A stretch of 64,000 nucleotides of DNA, from contig NC_037273.1 of the NCBI RefSeq assembly GCF_000002425.4, forward strand, positions 9,946,000 to 10,009,999, in the 5' to 3' direction. Both the position numbers and the translations under genes were made by a program. The notes below the pieces were generated by a model. That model was given only the letters and a program-made list of their open reading frames with translations, ran no database searches and had not been told where the DNA came from. Within the stretch, counting starts at the first letter, position 1, and each line of letters opens with the position of its first letter. Shown in pieces: positions 34,692 through 47,254 of this stretch. The DNA is from Physcomitrium patens. Its lineage: Eukaryota; Streptophyta; Bryopsida; Funariales; Funariaceae.

Positions 34692-37211
34692 TTGTAGTAT
34701 TTTAGTAGTTAAATAGAACTACTATCTATGTTTGTGAATAAAAAAATAAGGATCCTATCACAATAATATGTTCTATGTTTTATAGAAATAATTTAGAGGT
34801 TTTATATTAATAAACTTAACTATCTTAGCATATATTTTTCTACTTCTATTCTTGTTTTTGGACCTCACTACTTACTTTTGGTTTGTTATAAGGACCCATT
34901 TAAAATCTGGTTATAACTTTCTTAGTACTATTAATTTTACTAACATCATCTTATGTCAAATAATTTATTATAAGTTGAAACTCCTTGTGTAAGACTTTGT
35001 CCATATATTTAGTCAGTAGAACTTTTATTACTTTTCTAAGGCAAATAATTCTTAATCCTTATTTAATTCAATATTTATTGCAAATTTATTAAATAAATTT
35101 AAATCTAGTTAAATATTCTGTACTTTCTTTTAACAACTTCTTTTCTATAGTTTTAATTTTTTTAATGGCTTACAAAGTACCTCCTTATCTGGAAGTTAGA
35201 AAAATACATAAAAGATAAAAATATAATATTAAAAATATGGCAATATCAAGTTATTGTAGATACCAAAAAATTAATTATATATATTTTTACATTTATATGT
35301 CTTTAATAATAAGTCAAATAGATTGTTTAATAAATTAGTAAATATATTTTTAGTTTATTATATATAATTAAATTAATTAGTTTATTTTGGTCCTAAAAGT
35401 TCTTATATATCATTAAGCTGATTTTTTTAATTATTTTATTCTTATAAGATCTTTACATATGATTTTTTTTGTCTCCACATCTAAGCTAGATGGTCCAATT
35501 TTTTTGACCTCATTGCTCTATTCTTCTAGAAATAATCTTATATACATAAAAAATTAATTCTTGTATATTATTTATTTTAGCTTAATTCTTGTTAGAGGAT
35601 TGTGCTAATCTTATTAGGTTAGTTTTTCAAAAATCTTGGTTATTACTATTGAACATCAATTACTTAGACTTGAGAATAGAACTTATATGTGTTATTCAAG
35701 TAATAATCTCTATGTAACATGCTCTAGCCAAAAGATATTTTGTTGTTATTAATGCAATATCCATAGTATTTTATTTACACCTAATTCTTTCGGCATAGAT
35801 CCCATTTTGTTTTTTGAGTAGTTATAGTAGTTTCTTCTACATAATTTTTTAATTATTAAGTTATTAAGTTAAGAAAAGAATAATTTGTTTATTCCTTATA
35901 TGTTTTTATAACTCTTGCTCTTTATAACTTCTTGTACACAAAATGCATAAGATTTCATAAAAGACTATGTATCTAATTTTAATATAATATCAATATTTAT
36001 TTATTTATTTATTTATTATATATCTAATCAACTTCTAAGCTATTTTAATCAAATTTTTGATAATGAAAAATCACTTGCAATATAAAAATCTATGGTCAAA
36101 GATGGCCTAGCCAAATATCTTATTACTTATTAAAGTGCATCACCTTCAAAAATTTGCAAACTAATAACTTACATTCAAGCATGGTTTTTCCCTACAACAA
36201 AATAATATATTCAACAATTTATATCATGAAATTCAATAAACTAAAAAATCAAAAATCAAAACTTCTAGGGATTGATTTATAGGCTTATATACCTATTCCT
36301 AGTATCTCTTGCTTTGATTAAAAAAATATATGTTGAAAAAGTTACCAAAGCATAACAAATTATAATAAAATCATAAGTCATAATAAAAAAAATTATTTCC
36401 AAGAGTTTTACAAGAAAATTCTGCTCATACAATATTATACCAAATAAATAATCAAAATTATTATTTTTTAAAAAATAAAAAATATGTATTTATATATATA
36501 TATTAATATAAATATATATATATATTATATTTATATATTATATATTTATATTATATATTTATATAGAAAATAAAAAATAAAAAATCTTGTAGTTTTGATA
36601 TTATAGAATGCTTATAATTTTTAAGATTTTCTTTCATTTATCATATATTTAATTTATTAATTTTTAATAATGTATAAATTATTTTAATATTTTAATTAAT
36701 TTTTTACCTATTATATTATACCATTGTAAAGGTAATTAATTCTTCTTGAGTTTTTAATATAAATCAAACTTAATACTTTATTTTTATTTCATTTTAAGAG
36801 TAAAAAATTCATAAAATAAAAAATAAGTATTTTTTGAAAATTTGCTATTTTAATTCTAAACTTAAATATTTAATTATGTGTATATATATAATTTAGAATA
36901 TAATTTTTTTACTTAATTACACAAAACTATTACATCCAAAATAAATTATTCTTTTATATAAATACTTGATTTTTTGAAAAACCATACAAAAATTATATCT
37001 AAAATTTCATCCAATAAGGCAAAAAAATCAATAAAAAAATAAGATATATTCTTTATTTTAATTCTTATCAATTTGATTAAAATTAAAAAATTAAAAAATT
37101 AAAAAAGTCGTTATAATTGAGGGACAAAGTGCAAAACAACAACTTCTAAATCTTTTGATTGGTTACAATCAAGAAACTTTAAGGTTTCAACCAATCAAAA
37201 AATATAAGAAT
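34061..37211. other. AT-rich desert with (TA)n tracts
   Basis: No gene is seen. (TA)n tracts lie at about 34474-34506 and 34655-34686, and a TATATT-rich stretch at 36490-36560. Confidence 0.6.
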
Positions 37212-37490
37212 TGTAACCTTCTCACCTTCTCCTCACGCTCTATAGTTTTGACCTTTTCACCTTCTTTTCTCCAAACTACGAATCAAATGATTCAGAGGCT
37301 GTGACCTTCTCATCTTCTCCCCACACCATATATATTAAAGGATTTAAAAACTGTGACCTCACCATCTCTCCAAACTATAGATCAAAGGATTTAAAAGTTG
37401 TGACCTTCTCGCTTTCTTTTCCTCAAACTATTGATCAAAGGATTTGAAAGTTGTGACCTTTTCACGTTCGTTTTTTCCAGACTATAAAGA
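37212..37490 (+). repeat. Degenerate tandem repeat of about 50 bp
   Basis: About six imperfect units share the pattern TGTGACCTTCTC, a CT-rich stretch, CAAACTAT, then ATCAAAGGATTTAAAA. Units differ in length (about 45-55 bp). They sit at the junction between AT desert and gene-like DNA, beside the possible gene at 37625-38071. Confidence 0.7.
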
Positions 37491-37624
37491 CCTCCATCCA
37501 GAGTCCACTCATTGCTTTCATGTTGCGCGTGTCCACTGACACCACATGACCAAGACCTGCAGATAAGCTCGGCCCGATCTGCACCTGCAATTCTCACTCA
37601 CACCCTCCGGTCGGTGTCGTCGAA

Positions 37625-38071
37625 TCAGACACTCGCAGATCTACATGTTCGGAACGCTTCTACAGTTTCGTACTTGTCTATTATGGCCAACATGTGCTCT
37701 CTGTAGGTGATTAAGATACCTCCGTATCTATACAGCGCTTGGAAACCTTGCTCCCCTTGTTTTCCACAGCTTTGCTGTGCGGTATCACCACTGGCGATGT
37801 CTAGGTTGTCATTTGTTTTCACTGCAAGAAGGGGACGTGACGAATGGCCATCCCGCGTCCTCGTCAATGAAAGTGGCTCTCCCAGTGTCAAAACCTCTTC
37901 ATGGTTGCTGTCTGATGATACCTCCCAACCGCTTGATCTCACGTTCACGTCACCGAAGCTCCTGTAAACTCCGTTGCCTTGTCCAGAACAAACGAATTCG
38001 TCAACAGAATGTGCAAATTCCTTCGACCATGTCTGATTCTCCAAAAGCATTTGTCGTGAATCTTTTAAGGC
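37625..38071 (-). CDS. Possible terminal exon of an unrecognised gene
   Basis: A 141-codon minus-strand frame (ATG at 38048-38050) can be extended upstream to a good acceptor, TTTCAG ending at 38072, to read ATNALKDSRQMLLENQ. Composition is protein-like (VCSGQGNGVYRSFGDVNV), unlike the chance frames of the deserts, and a donor-like GAG/GTATCT lies near 37716. I do not recognise the protein. Upstream exons would lie around 38080-38400, where base composition is also gene-like, but no frame there is convincing. A decayed gene or non-coding RNA is an alternative. Confidence 0.3.
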   Translation of the reverse strand, partial: ALKDSRQMLLENQTWSKEFAHSVDEFVCSGQGNGVYRSFGDVNVRSSGWEVSSDSNHEEVLTLGEPLSLTRTRDGHSSRPLLAVKTNDNLDIASGDTAQQSCGKQGEQGFQALYRYGGILITYREHMLAIIDKYETVEAFRTCRSASV

Positions 38072-38700
38072 ATTCGTTGCCTGAAATTGAGATCAGTACT
38101 TCTTGCGACTGCGGTGGAAGAAACGACGCGCACATCACAATGGTTACGAAATCCGCTACGCTGTAAACTTCGAGAGGCATTGGCAGGTTGTGAATGGATT
38201 GCTGTGCTGCCACTCCAAAAAAACTTCAGTGAAGAAACATCGTGCAACAGTTTCAGGCTGTGTTTCGACATTTTCTACTGATTTTTTCCACGAAAAATTC
38301 GTGGCAATCGTGGATGCAACGCCAGGGGATTTCTCGATGTCCTCTGAATGATTGTTATTGGCGATGTGCTCTGAACGTTGCTACTTCCAGTTCTAACTGA
38401 AGCTTTCGCCCTTCAAATATATCTGACACAGTTGAGGAGTCGTAACATATGGATACATACTACACGATTAGAATCTCATTTCATCTCCATTTGTTTCTGA
38501 GTCTGGAACTTCAAATGTTTGGTGCTTTCGTGGAGAACACTACATTGATGCCAAATTATAGTTAAAAGCATGAATGAATCAAGCAGCACTGACGTTGCTG
38601 ACCCAATTCAGACCGGAATCTGCTTCTCATCTGACGCTCAAATATATTATCTGTCGTCATTTTAACGACGGTGAAGATGAATTTTAACTCTACAAATTCG
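38072..38700. other. GC-balanced flank, unassigned
   Basis: Short open frames occur on both strands with no recognisable content. Probably upstream exon/UTR or promoter of the possible minus-strand gene. Confidence 0.3.
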
Positions 38701-39972
38701 CAACAAAACCCACACCCAAATTATATACAAATTACTTCTTCATTACTGTTTATCATTGTAATTTATTATTATACCTACATATAAAAATAAAATAAAATAA
38801 AATAAAAATCTCATCAATTATCCTAAATTCTAACTTGATAAATTACAACTTCGTATGTTGATTACTGTCAACTTCTCCAAGTAGACTATTCTTTGTAGGA
38901 AGTTAAATTAGTTGACACATTACAATAGAAGGCAAAATAAACTTTCTAAAACATGACACTTAACAAACTATCTTCATATTTCTCTAATATGATAAAACTA
39001 TTCACATATAAAATTTTAACATTTGTGAATAAATCATAAAATATATAATAAGAGTCATATCTACTTAGTGGATTATTTTTTATCAAGTTTATTTCTTATA
39101 TTTTCTTAAGATAACAAGTATTAATATTTCTAAGTCATTGCCATGTTGTATATATTTTGTGTATTTTCTTCATATCTCTTTTAATAATCTTTTTTTTAAT
39201 ACAAGATTTTCTCTAAATATTATTTTTTATTTTTATTTTCCATGTATTATTTTTTTAATCAAAATGTTTCATAATAACCTTTCTCTCTCACACCCCCTTC
39301 TCTCTTATCATATGAGTTAAACTCTTTTTACTTTAGTAGATAATATATTTTTTAAATTAAAATTAAATTATTTTTTTGGAAAATTTTATAGAAGTGTTTT
39401 AATTTTATAATTAATAATATTTTTATAAATTGGAAATTATTTAATAAATAAAAAAACCAATATATCCAAAACCAAAAAATTAAATCTTAAAAACTTTCTA
39501 AAACTCTCATATGAAAAAATTTCATGTTACTTTTATGATCAAAGAATCCAAATTATTATAAAGACAAGCCAAGAATCTTAGCTTATTCTTTAAAAGTAAC
39601 ATGCAACTAGTAAGGATTATATTCAAAAAAAAAAAAAAAAAAAAAAAAAAAAACGATCAACAAAAAAATTCTAATTTTAAAGAATATAGTAGTTAAGATT
39701 CTAATTTTAAGGAAACTAGAATTACAATAGGATCTTTCAATTATTATTTAAAAAATAATTCTTCAAAAATAATGTTTTATGAATATTAAAAAAATAGCTA
39801 AAAAAAAATTTCCAAAAATTTCAATAATTATTATTCTAAACTAATTTGTATTATAGTCTTATTTATACATATTTATATTTTTAGAAAAAATAAATCAAAT
39901 AAATAATTAATTAATTCAAATTTTAAAATAAATTCATATATTTTAATAATAATAGATGTATGTATGTGTGTG

Positions 39973-40013
<41 letters not shown>

Positions 40014-40202
40014 TTAGAAAGAGAGAGAGAGATTGATAGCTCACAATCAGTCATTTAAAGTATCCAATTTTATCTAAAATTTTATCTATTTTCATATTTT
40101 ACAACTATGTTGTAAAAATATAAACTATGTTTTTTTCCTAATTTTTGGATATCATTTAAAATCTTAATATAAAATTATATAACAAGGTTACAAGATATTT
40201 TA

Positions 40203-40239
<37 letters not shown>

Positions 40240-41038
40240 GTATTTTAATAGTAAGTTATTTTTATGGATTAATCAATATCTGTACATTTATTTTCTTTAT
40301 AAAATAAATAAATTGACTTATCATTTTAACATATTTGTATCATGAAAAACGACGATTTAAATTTCTTCTTTGATTTCCATCTTTTAAAGAAACGAAATTT
40401 AATTTTTAAAAAAATAATGAAATTTTACATAAATAATTTGTAATTATACATTTAAAAGTTTTAATATCAAAATTTGTTATAAAAACCATCATTTCAACAT
40501 AGTATTTTATATATGTATACCAATATGTGAAGGCCTGATAATAAAATAAATCTATAATATATGCACTAATTCTTAATAAATACGTCACAAAAAATTAACA
40601 TTGTTAAGAAACAAAAACATTGCAATTATTAAAGTAATGATAATTTGTGTTGATACAAGTGAATTTACATCATCTGTCTTCACATTATTTTTATTTTTTT
40701 TCAAATTTTATAATATTTTTGTTAATATTTTAGTATATTTTACAACCTTAATGGTTATTCAAAAAAAAAATACTGCTCTTTAGGTTTTATTTTATTTTTA
40801 TATTAAGTGTTCAATACCAACATTTGACCCAAACTTGTATGCAAAAAAACAAATATTTCTTATCATTTTTTAACCAAAATAACTCAATTAAGAAACTGTT
40901 ATTTCCAATGAAACTATCAATAAAATTAATTATACCTATGTTGATCATCTTTTTAACAATAATTGAGACTAAAAACCAAGCATAGATCTAGGATCTACTT
41001 GGAAGGAGGGCTAAATTAACTATTGGTAAAGTCTTCAT
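38701..41038. other. AT-rich desert
   Basis: No gene is seen. Contains an A29 run at 39625-39653 and (TA)n tracts near 39973-40012 and 40208-40239. Confidence 0.6.
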
Positions 41039-41179
41039 TTATACAATTATAATATTAAACCCTATAAAGATAAATTTCTTTGGAATATTACCTTGATTTT
41101 TTTTTTTTTCACTTGCAACCTTATTGTCATATATTACTGGAATTTCTACCTTAATAACATGTATTAGTACCATTTCCAC

Positions 41180-41300
41180 ATCTGCTAAGAACCCAGCTTT
41201 CAGTCGTCGTCGCCGTCGCCGTCGCCTTCGTTGCTTTGATGTTTCTTCTTCGTCGTCTTGTTCATCTCCGTCGACTACTTCGTCATCGTCGTCACTCGAG
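41180..41300 (-). repeat. Imperfect GTC/CGT trinucleotide tract
   Basis: A triplet-rich stretch, read on the minus strand, would encode acidic residues followed by a run of nine arginines within an open frame 41039-41332. It lies immediately downstream of the broken auxin-carrier gene on the same strand. It is more likely a low-complexity tract in the old 3' UTR than a gene. Confidence 0.5.
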
Positions 41301-41363
41301 TGGGGGTGAGTTTGTGGGAAGAGTGTCGGCACTGGAACATCGTTTCATGCACGAAACTCACGT

Positions 41364-43240
41364 TCATTTGCACTGATAGCAGGGTTGGAAGATGCCAAAG
41401 ATTTTCACATGATCAACAATGTTTTCTAAGCTTGCCCAAGCACCGAACCCAACTCCCAGAATTGCGATGGTGACGACCACCACACAGTTCAGGGTCATCA
41501 TGCCCCACCAACCCAGGGCTCTCCGGTTCTTCCCCGGTTGCTCCGCCGCATTCTGCAAACGTGGGCAGAAACTCTCATTAGCAAACGATGCTGGTTTGAT
41601 TGTAAGTCTACGAGGTTGGAATGACATGTGATCGATCATGTGACTGCAAAGTCTAAGAGAATGAACCTCGGGTGCGGTAGGGTTCCAGAATGTGTTGTTG
41701 TAGACGTTGCAAGGGATGATGAACACCGAGAAGCTCATGAAAAGGGATCCAATGACGGAGTTCAACGGACCGAAAAAAAGGGAACATGAGAGCTAGCAAC
41801 CACAACAAGCAGCCTAGCGGTAGTCGGACAATCACTCGCTTGAGGCAATGGGACTGGTGCACGCTAAGATACTTTTCCTACATAAAATTCAGCGGCATGA
41901 TGTAGAGCCCGTATGCAACAGCCTGGTAAGAATTGAACAGATCCTTTGGGGTTAGGGGAGTTCACATCATTGCCGTGCTCACATAGCAGTGGTGAAGATT
42001 TCAGCATGGTTTTCTGAAAAGTTCCAAGTCATTGGTTTTCGTGAGTGGGTCATTTATACCTGGTGTACGATCATGAAGATGAGAGCAGTGTCGCTAGCGC
42101 TTGTGTCTGGCAACAGAGCTAAGGCGTTGTTCTCGTGGAGAAGCTCGTCACCGAAAGACCAGTAGAGGGCGTTTCAATGTGGGATTGTGATGAACAGCAC
42201 ATAAAACGTGCAAGCCAGGTACACGTACTTGTATTTTACAGGTCTCCACATGGCGTGCATGATCTCTCTGCACAACGATATTGCAAATATCATATTAAAC
42301 TTCTATCTTCAATATGGTGTGCAGATAGACTCATATAATACCAACATTCCAGTCAGCTTTTTAGCAAGCTCCAAGCACTTCCCAGCTCTTTGTCAAAGTG
42401 CTGTAGAAGATAATGGTGTGACAATTCAAGTAAGGGTCTAGGTTCGGAAGTGAATTGACCTACATTGTGACAGCGTGCCCTCCAGTTCCGAACAATATAT
42501 TGGTAGTGCCTATGAAGAAGGATTGCATATTTATGGGAGCTGAATACGTCACGCCAGGACTCTACAAACAATCCAGTTCAAAGAGAACCGTTTAACTGTG
42601 GCAAGAGTACTGGAAATTGAGAACTCTAAATCAAAAGGATTACACGGTATGGATCTTTTAAAGATGTAAAGTGTGATTCTATCGCATGACTAAGACCTGC
42701 AAGGATTGCACTGGTTAAAAGACATACCCGTCCTCTGATTATGGCGGAGCTCAACATGTACCATGAAGTGTAGGTGGTGGTCAATACACCTAGGAATGAA
42801 AAGATGCGGAAGTTGAGGATCGTTGGTAGTAGGTCCACAGTGAGAGAGAGCCCCCCGAAGATCAGCGCCCATGTTCTCTTGTTCAGTTGAGGATTGAGGT
42901 AGTATGCGTTACGGCAGCAATTATCGCAAAATCCTCGATGAGAAAAATCACCAAGTCGTCAACGATTTCAATTATCTCGATTACCTACGATCCTACGATT
43001 CTGAAAGAGTAGAGTAGAATTTTGACTGAATGAAGCGCGGATGTTCAAGGGTAACGAACCTTGAGCAGGCTATTATCTGGATCACTGCTACAGCTCCCAC
43101 AGTGACGACGTTGAAGAAAAGGGATATGTACATCGCCCACTTCCCAACGAGCGCACCCAAGACTTCATGGTACTATTTTTCATACCAACAGCAGTACACT
43201 TTCAGAAAACAGGTACCATTCTTACTCGTTCACGAATTTA
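41364..43240 (-). pseudogene. AUX1/LAX-type auxin influx carrier gene, broken
   Basis: Minus-strand exons run in the order of the AUX/LAX family: a piece with GKWAMYISLFFNVVTVGA and VIQIIAC (about 43060-43190), one with LNKRTWALIFGG and RIFSFLGVLTTTYTSWYML (about 42728-42890), one with INMQSFFIGTTNILFGTGGH and AVT (about 42465-42563), one with EIMHAMWRPVKYKYVYLAC and LALLPDT (about 42062-42268), then ones ending in the family C-terminus ASLENIVDHVKIFGIF followed by CYQC at 41364. Splice sites are still good, for example the acceptor GTGCAG before the EIMHAM exon. Stops replace residues in at least three places (near 43172, 42175 and 41884), and a T run near 41775 shifts frame. Intact relatives are proton-driven auxin importers of the plasma membrane with about 10-11 membrane segments. 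The sequence differs noticeably from typical AUX1, so it derives from a divergent paralogue. The N-terminal part was not found. Confidence 0.8.
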
Positions 43241-43577
43241 ACATTCGAGCTCGTCTTTAACGAAGTAATGCAGAGCTGCAGTGTCAAATCACTGCACTCC
43301 TGTGTGAAGTCTTTGCAGGGAGATGTATGAAGGAAGTGATTGCACAAGGCAGTGGAGAGACAGCTTTGATAAGAATATCAAATTCCAGCACCACAACCTC
43401 TACACCATCAGGCTGTGATGCTAGCTGAATCAACTCGGAGGACTATACACCCTGGAAAATACTTGCACACTTCAACACCTTAGAAGCGCGACACATAGGA
43501 ATCCGTGTATCCTTGCAAGCAGGGCGCATTCGGGAGAAGCGGTACTTGGATGTGAAAATGGAGTGAGGTGAGGTGGC

Positions 43578-43584
43578 ATTTATA
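43578..43584 (-). promoter_or_regulatory. TATA-like box upstream of the broken auxin carrier
   Basis: TATAAAT on the minus strand, in GC-balanced DNA about 340 bp upstream of the first recognisable exon. The same site also reads TTTATAAGG on the plus strand, so its direction is not certain. Confidence 0.25.
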
Positions 43585-43599
43585 AGGGAAAGTTTCGAT

Positions 43600-45850
43600 G
43601 CTTGGGAGGGTGGGCGTGGATTGGGAGTTCATGAATCCAGATCACTAAGAAACTTAGACTTGCTTTGTTCAAATTCTCCACTCCTGTTCCTTTCCTTAGT
43701 GGACTCAAATGGTTCTGTGCACGAATGGCAACAGTCAAATTTCTAATCTCTCTACTGAGACTCTTATCTTCCTCATTGCTACGAAGGTTCTTGAGTAAGA
43801 TTGTGGAATTAATTGGACAGATGTTGAGATGCGCTTCAATTGTCAGCCAGCTTCATTCCTGCATCAAAAAATTGCCATAAGAACAAAATGAGAGAGTCAT
43901 GACTCAGCCTAGCTATGGTAACTTGACAAGCGGAGACAAGAAGGATATGAAAAAGAGACCATCAGATATGCGATTCAGAAGCTGGAGACTGAGGACATGA
44001 GTCTCGCTGGAAAGAAATTGAAAAGAAAGAAAAACTACAACAAAAACAAAAATGTGAAGTAAAGCTCCAAACATAGGTTACAGAGGAGGGGCGAATGCAA
44101 ATTAGCCTGCTAACTAGGATGTTGTTCAACTAATCATCAACCATGGATAACACCAATGCGAGCAAATAGGTTGTAATTTGTTGCAATTGGTGGTTACTCA
44201 ACATGTCAGTTATAGTTTAGCAGCTCGCTTTGACATTTTTTCTGCAACTACCACTACAGTTGTGATGTGGATATATAAAGTTCATAGAACTCTTGTAGTG
44301 GCTTTATGTTGTGGGCCCATGGTAAAAGGGTGCAGTTTATTGATGCACACCTAGTAAAACTGCTCGGGAATTCTTGTTCTCCACATGAGATAAGCTATGC
44401 AAGAGCTTGGATTGTGTAGCCAAGCTCTGGAGCCCATGCACACACATAACGCCGTAGAAAATATGCGAAAATTCAATAGTGATCACAATGGCAATTTCGT
44501 CAGGTATTTCGAGTACCCAATCTGTCGCATGAAGTGTCGTTGAATCAATTCTGTAAGCCTGCTGTTAGTTCTGAAGGCTTCACGTCTAGTAGGTCTGGGT
44601 AGTGACCCGCGAGAGAGAATGCTGCGCTTGCAGGCTCGCAGCAATCACGTTACAGAAAGACTGGACCAACTAAAGTTACCACTTGTCACAGACAACTTTT
44701 GACAAGATCTCCACTTGTTTCAGTCAGTTTTGTGGCCCGTTATGAAAATATCTCCAGTAACTAGGAAAAATTCCCAATTATGTTATGCAAAAAATAATGG
44801 ATGAATCGATGTGCTAAAGTGATTAAATCAAGTAGCCTGTGAAAGTGCCACAACAATATTGGCAAAATTTGCGTGTCATTACCCATTGATACTGTTAACG
44901 GCTTCCGCAGCTCACCATAATTAATCTTTGCCAACTCAAGTCCAGAGAGTGAACTTTTGATGTCTATGTTACTTCTACGTGACGCAAGATTTCTTTAACA
45001 CTTGAGAATATTCTTGTAAAATAGTACCTAAAATCCTCAGCATCGCCTGCTCTGTGGCAGATGGACGGAGAGTTGCAGCACGGTGGGGATCGCCGTTGGG
45101 AGACAAAAAAAAACTTTAACCACACCCACCTCATCAGTATTCCATCTTATGGATTGTGGACATACACGGACTGAAACCGTAGTTCCTCCATGAAAGGACA
45201 AAAAAATCAGTCCCGCAGCCCAGCAATGAGATACACACACACACACACACACTCTCTGAAGGGCCAAACGAGAGGAACATGTAGGAGAGCGAGAAATCTC
45301 GAAAAGGAGCACCGGGTGAGAGATCCACTACGCCTCTTGCATGGCACCAAGCAACACCTATGACACGATGGGGAATGTTCTCGCATGAGGCGAATGACTG
45401 CAGGGCCAGCCAGACTTCCAACGTAGTCAAATCCCCCTCCCTCCTCCGCGTATATGGGGGGGATATGTGGTGTAATCTGTGCGATGTTCGGGTTGGTCTC
45501 ATCTCCGAAAGAGCAAGTACTACGTTGCCGTGCTACGAGGATACGATCTCACGGCCACGCTTCACCAACCCCCCCCCCCCCCCCAAAGCAAACTTGGTCG
45601 GTGAGCCAAGCTCGCCGGCCTCCATGCCTCCGCCATCTGATGGCTCCTTCCTTCCTGCTTTCGTAATCGTAATCGCCCTTGGGTACGGTATTGGGTATTT
45701 GGTATCGTATTTTCCTTTGGTATATAGTATTCGGTGTTTCGTATCGTATATGTTGCTTCGATGTGTCATGGAGACCTTGTGGAAAGTGTTTTGTGCCGGT
45801 TTAGTAGAGAAATTGTTTGTTGTGAGTTTGGTGGTTTGAGTTAAACTGTG
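43600..45850. other. GC-balanced intergenic region, unassigned
   Basis: No recognisable gene. Contains a (CA)n run at 45233-45252 and a run of about 16 C at 45569-45584. A 159-codon plus frame at 45360-45839 crosses the C run and a GTAT-rich low-complexity stretch and is not believed to be a gene. Confidence 0.45.
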
Positions 45851-47227
45851 TTGTTTAGTGGACTTGGTGGGAGTTGGTGAGTGTGATTTTGTATAGGGTG
45901 TTTTTCGTTTTGATTGTGTAGTGGCAGTTCTTTTAGTGTGTAAACTTGTCTATGATTAGTGCAAGAATGGTTGGTGTTACGACTTTCTATAGTTGTGTGG
46001 ATACATTAATAGTTTCTTTGATGTTTCAAATAAGTTTTATTAAAAATTTTAAAAAATAAAATGGAATTGACAAGATTGCTGGTTTAAATCCAAGTTGCAA
46101 AATTACAATCACACTTGATACAGTTTTGTACAAAGTTTATTCTAGTAGTGTCAATTTTTGTGTTTTATATGGATATGTTTTTTTTAATTTTACATAATAG
46201 TAACACTGATAATAATTTTATATCTTTATTAAGTTTAGATAACACAAGATTTATGAAATTTTATTAGATATTATCATAATTATAGTTTATTTTTGTTAAG
46301 AAATAAACAAAGTTAAAAAAAAAAAAAAATCTTAGTGTAATTTTTTTAATATAATTTATTTACTATTTCCTCAAATTTATATATGTATTTTAATTTTTTA
46401 AATTTAATTAAAAATAAAAAAATTAAATGATAAAATTAAAAATTAAAATATCTAATTTAAGTTGTAATGAAAAATACTGTTTATCAACTACATTATAGAT
46501 CCATTTTCAGGTGAGTATATATATATATATATATATTTAAAAATTAATTAATTAAATTATTTAAAAAAATTTTAAAATAATAATACATTTAACTATAAGT
46601 CTAATACAAATTTCAAATTTTAACTTCTTTTATTTTGAGATTGATTTAGTTTTAATAATAAAAAAATATAAAAAAAAAACTAAACTAAACTAAACTAAAC
46701 TAAAAAAAACAAAAAAATAAACCAACAGTTTTTTATTTTATTTTATTTTATACATTGTGATTAATTTTTTTTAAGTATACAATCACAAAATTTCGTGCAA
46801 TTTAATCTTAAAGACAAATATTCAAGTAAATTAAATTTAATATGTAAAAATACTTTATATGGATTACAAGACTCAAAAAAAATTAAACTTGAATATTTAT
46901 GTAAGTTATTTCTTTGACTTAATCTTCTTATATATATAATTTTAGTTAAATTAATTTTACATCATTAATTTAAATTAATCTAATATCATTATTTTATGCA
47001 TATGGTATGAATTAATCTTTAAAATTATAATATAAATAGATAAATAACTATTAGATAATTTCATAAAAATAAAACTAAATAGATTTTTAAAATATTTAAA
47101 AGAAAAAATTAGGCAAATAATTTTAGCATAATAAGTACAACAAGAATTCTTCCAATAAAAAATTTATTTTTTTAGAATATGTATATGTACATATATATAA
47201 TTTTTTTAACTAATTAAAACTTTATAA
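45851..47227. other. AT-rich desert
   Basis: No gene is seen. Includes a TAAAC tandem near 46677-46705 and a (TA)n tract near 46515-46537. Confidence 0.6.
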
Positions 47228-47252
47228 TTTTTTTTTTTTTTTTTTTTTTTTT
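47228..47252 (-). repeat. Poly(T) run, A-tail-like on the minus strand
   Basis: Twenty-five T on the plus strand lie directly next to the truncated end of the inverted family B copy, so on the minus strand that copy is followed by a run of A. This may be a retroposition tail or a chance slippage tract. Confidence 0.5.
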
Positions 47253-47254
47253 GT

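Noticed and set aside
45360-45839. 159-codon plus-strand frame
   Set aside because: It crosses a run of C and a GTAT-rich low-complexity stretch, and its text has no recognisable domain.
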